Assembly (NCBI GenBank): GCA_934644965.1
Contig: CAKUDG010000019.1
Location: 1 to 64,000, forward strand
Direction: 5' to 3'
DNA length: 64,000 nucleotides
Origin: an uncultured Victivallales bacterium
GTDB lineage: Bacteria > Verrucomicrobiota > Lentisphaeria > Victivallales > UBA1829
Positions 62,443 to 64,000 of this stretch are shown one piece after another. Below the pieces are notes generated by a model that was given only the letters and a program-made list of their open reading frames with translations, was not told the DNA's origin and ran no database searches. Made by a program: the position numbers and the translations under genes. Numbering within the stretch: the first letter of the stretch is position 1; every line of letters starts with the position of its first letter.

Positions 62443-62952
62443 ATGGCATCTGATGTTGCCGTCATCATGGGAAGCAAAAGTGATCTTCCCACCCTGAAAG
62501 GGGCATTTGATCTTTTCCGCGAATTCGGGATCTCCTGCCGTGCAAGAATTCTCTCCGCGCACCGGACACCGGATGCGGCGGCGGAATTCGCCAGGAAAGC
62601 AGAAGATAACGGATTCAAAATCATTCTCTGCGCTGCGGGAATGGCGGCGCATCTGGGGGGGGTTGTTGCGGCGCACACCACCCTTCCCGTCATCGGGATT
62701 CCGGTGGCGTCTCCGCCGTTCAACGGACTGGATTCCCTGCTTTCCATGGTGCAGATGCCACCCGGGATTCCCGTCGCCACGGTGACGGCGGGACCGGCGG
62801 GGGCGAAGAACGCCGCTCTCCTCGCCATCTCGTTTCTGGCGCTCTCCGATGCCGGACTCCGGGAAAAACTCAAGGAATTCCGTGCCGCTCAGAGTGCAAA
62901 GGTCCTCGCGGACGACAACGAGCTGCAGGAACAGTTCCTTTCGCTCTCATAA
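62443..62952 (+). CDS. purE: N5-carboxyaminoimidazole ribonucleotide mutase (class I PurE)
   Basis: Converts N5-CAIR to CAIR in purine synthesis (169 aa, usual length). VAVIMGSKSDLPTLKGA is the N-terminal phosphate-binding loop, ILSAHRTPD carries the catalytic His, and ILCAAGMAAHLGGVVAAHTT, the flexible loop PPFNGLDSLLSMVQMPPGIP and GAKNAALLAISFLAL follow. GAGAAAGGAGC lies before the ATG. No purK is visible next to it. A terminator with alternative pairing lies just upstream, so expression may be controlled by premature termination. Confidence 0.96.
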   Translation: MASDVAVIMGSKSDLPTLKGAFDLFREFGISCRARILSAHRTPDAAAEFARKAEDNGFKIILCAAGMAAHLGGVVAAHTTLPVIGIPVASPPFNGLDSLLSMVQMPPGIPVATVTAGPAGAKNAALLAISFLALSDAGLREKLKEFRAAQSAKVLADDNELQEQFLSLS

Positions 62953-63089
62953 GACAGGATGTGATGACGGCGGCGACGGAGGAGGAGAGGTAAAGCTGGA
63001 TGGCCCCCCACCACCGTCTTCCGGCTCCTGCCGTTTTCTCCCTGCCAGTCACACAGAACATTTCCAGAAGGAACGGAGGGCACAGACGC

Positions 63090-64000
63090 ATGACGGGAAT
63101 TCTATTCTGCTGCCGCGGCGGTCTCATGAAAATGCTTGCGGCATTTGCCGTGTTGTCCTGGATCGGGATCATCACGGCGGCGTCCGCTTCCGAGGGAGAG
63201 GAGCCTGAAACGGCTCGGGCAGCCCTCTCGAAACAGGAATCGGCAAAACTTCTGGCGCCAATGCTCTACCGTTTCCAGATGCAGGGAGAAGAGGATGCAT
63301 CACTTTCCGGAGGAAAGGAGGGGGGAAAAAACGCGTCCAGCTCTTCCTCCAGAGCTTCTCTGTTCATTCCGGATGAGGAGCTGGATACGTTTTTTGACGG
63401 ACAGATCAAAGGATTTCTGCTCCAGCATCTTTATTCCCATCCGCACGGCATTGTGGATTTCATACGGATTTCCGATCCGGAAAGATACAAGCAGGGAACC
63501 GAAGGAACAGCCGGGGATGGCCAGACGGAAGAGGAAGGATATGAAGAACTTGTCCATACCTTTGCGGATGATGTCGCATCCGCCTTTCTCATGCTTCAGA
63601 AGGAATCGCCGGCGCTGTTTGAAAAACTGGAGGGAATGGACCGGAAAGAACTGCTGAAGCGCATTCTGGAAGCATCGGGTTCGGGAGTGCGTCTGCTGGA
63701 CGGGGAAAACGCCATGACGGAATTCAAACGTTTCACCAGGAAGCGCCGCAGTCCGAAGGTTTTCCCTCCGCGGATGATTTCCGGAAACCGGATTCTTTAT
63801 CTGCGCCTGGAACACATTTCCATGGATCGTCTTGAACCGGTGGGGACGGGGAAAAAAGAAGAAGACGGAAAAGAAGGACTGGGAGAAGAACTCCGCGCCG
63901 TATCCCGTCTGTCTTTCCAGCCGCTGGGGATCATCGTTGACTTACGGGACTGTGATGGAGACGGACATGCGGCACTCCGGCTTCTTTCCTACTTCTGTTC
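63090..64000 (+). CDS. Exported S41-peptidase-like protein, partial (runs off the window)
   Basis: An open frame of at least 303 codons continues past the window end. GGAGGG lies about 11 bases before ATG 63090; a hydrophobic segment (about residues 13-31, ending TAASA) looks like a signal peptide. The middle part is acidic and has no recognised domain. Near the end ILYLRLEHISMDRLEPV and, about 35 residues later, GIIVDLRDCDGDGHAALRLL resemble the strand-loop of S41 C-terminal processing peptidases (usually IxLDLRxNxGG), but the paired glycines are replaced. The catalytic Ser/Lys would lie beyond the window. Assignment to S41 is tentative. Confidence 0.6.
   Translation, partial: MTGILFCCRGGLMKMLAAFAVLSWIGIITAASASEGEEPETARAALSKQESAKLLAPMLYRFQMQGEEDASLSGGKEGGKNASSSSSRASLFIPDEELDTFFDGQIKGFLLQHLYSHPHGIVDFIRISDPERYKQGTEGTAGDGQTEEEGYEELVHTFADDVASAFLMLQKESPALFEKLEGMDRKELLKRILEASGSGVRLLDGENAMTEFKRFTRKRRSPKVFPPRMISGNRILYLRLEHISMDRLEPVGTGKKEEDGKEGLGEELRAVSRLSFQPLGIIVDLRDCDGDGHAALRLLSYFC

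Noticed and set aside
1..64000. tRNA, rRNA, insertion sequences, prophage or defence genes.
   Set aside because: Spacers were read for tRNA-like T-loops, transposase-like proteins and terminal repeats; none was convincing.

Overview
The window suggests a Gram-negative, strictly or mostly fermentative bacterium of the Lentisphaerota (Victivallis-like) or a close relative in the PVC superphylum. The evidence is three separate pseudopilin-like genes with the FTLIELLVVIAIIAIL-type N terminus that is expanded in this group, a complete Kdo/lipopolysaccharide export gene set, several glycan-degrading enzymes, and no respiratory genes. This placement is inference from gene content; no rRNA or tRNA gene was seen. 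Coding density is high, and many intergenic stretches are strongly purine- or pyrimidine-biased.

Layout. 0.4-9 kb: a GH2 glycosidase, a convergent sirtuin-hrpB pair on the minus strand, a membrane-anchored phospholipase D-like protein and a GH36 alpha-galactosidase. 9-15 kb: skp-lpxD (envelope), a small hypothetical, an aquaporin, and divergent pal and ilvE. 15-25 kb: a PMT-like glycosyltransferase with a methyltransferase, a GT2/membrane fusion, a pseudopilin, and a MacB/LolCDE-like ABC pair whose permease carries a long disordered insertion. 25-29.4 kb: a pseudopilin, an AraC regulator, an unusual structured twin repeat and a sodium:solute symporter. 29.7-39 kb: an acetolactate synthase gene behind a candidate attenuator with leader peptide, bioF, a DUF1015 gene, then kdsB and the run kdsA-kdsC-lptC-lptA-lptB ending in a perfect terminator. 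39-45 kb: a PfkB sugar kinase, NfeD plus flotillin, and a pseudopilin. 45-54.7 kb: purSL, a Gfo/Idh/MocA oxidoreductase, a GT2, a lactonase-like propeller, a GH35 beta-galactosidase and kdsD. 55-64 kb: hisF, a Sel1-repeat protein, etfB-etfA-acyl-CoA dehydrogenase-rpoZ, purE and a partial S41-like protein.

Together the genes describe outer-membrane building (lpxD, kdsA/B/C/D, lptA/B/C, skp, pal), sugar scavenging (GH2, GH36, GH35, the symporter with its AraC neighbour, PfkB, Gfo/Idh) and core biosynthesis (ilvE, acetolactate synthase, bioF, purSL, purE, hisF). The etf/acyl-CoA dehydrogenase operon points to acyl-CoA redox chemistry in fermentation.

Most notable non-coding signals are the candidate branched-chain amino acid attenuator at 29.7-29.9 kb, the 91-bp three-hairpin twin repeat at 27.1-27.4 kb, a switch-like terminator leader before purE, and a dyad over the etf promoter. 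No CRISPR array, insertion sequence, prophage or defence island is visible.
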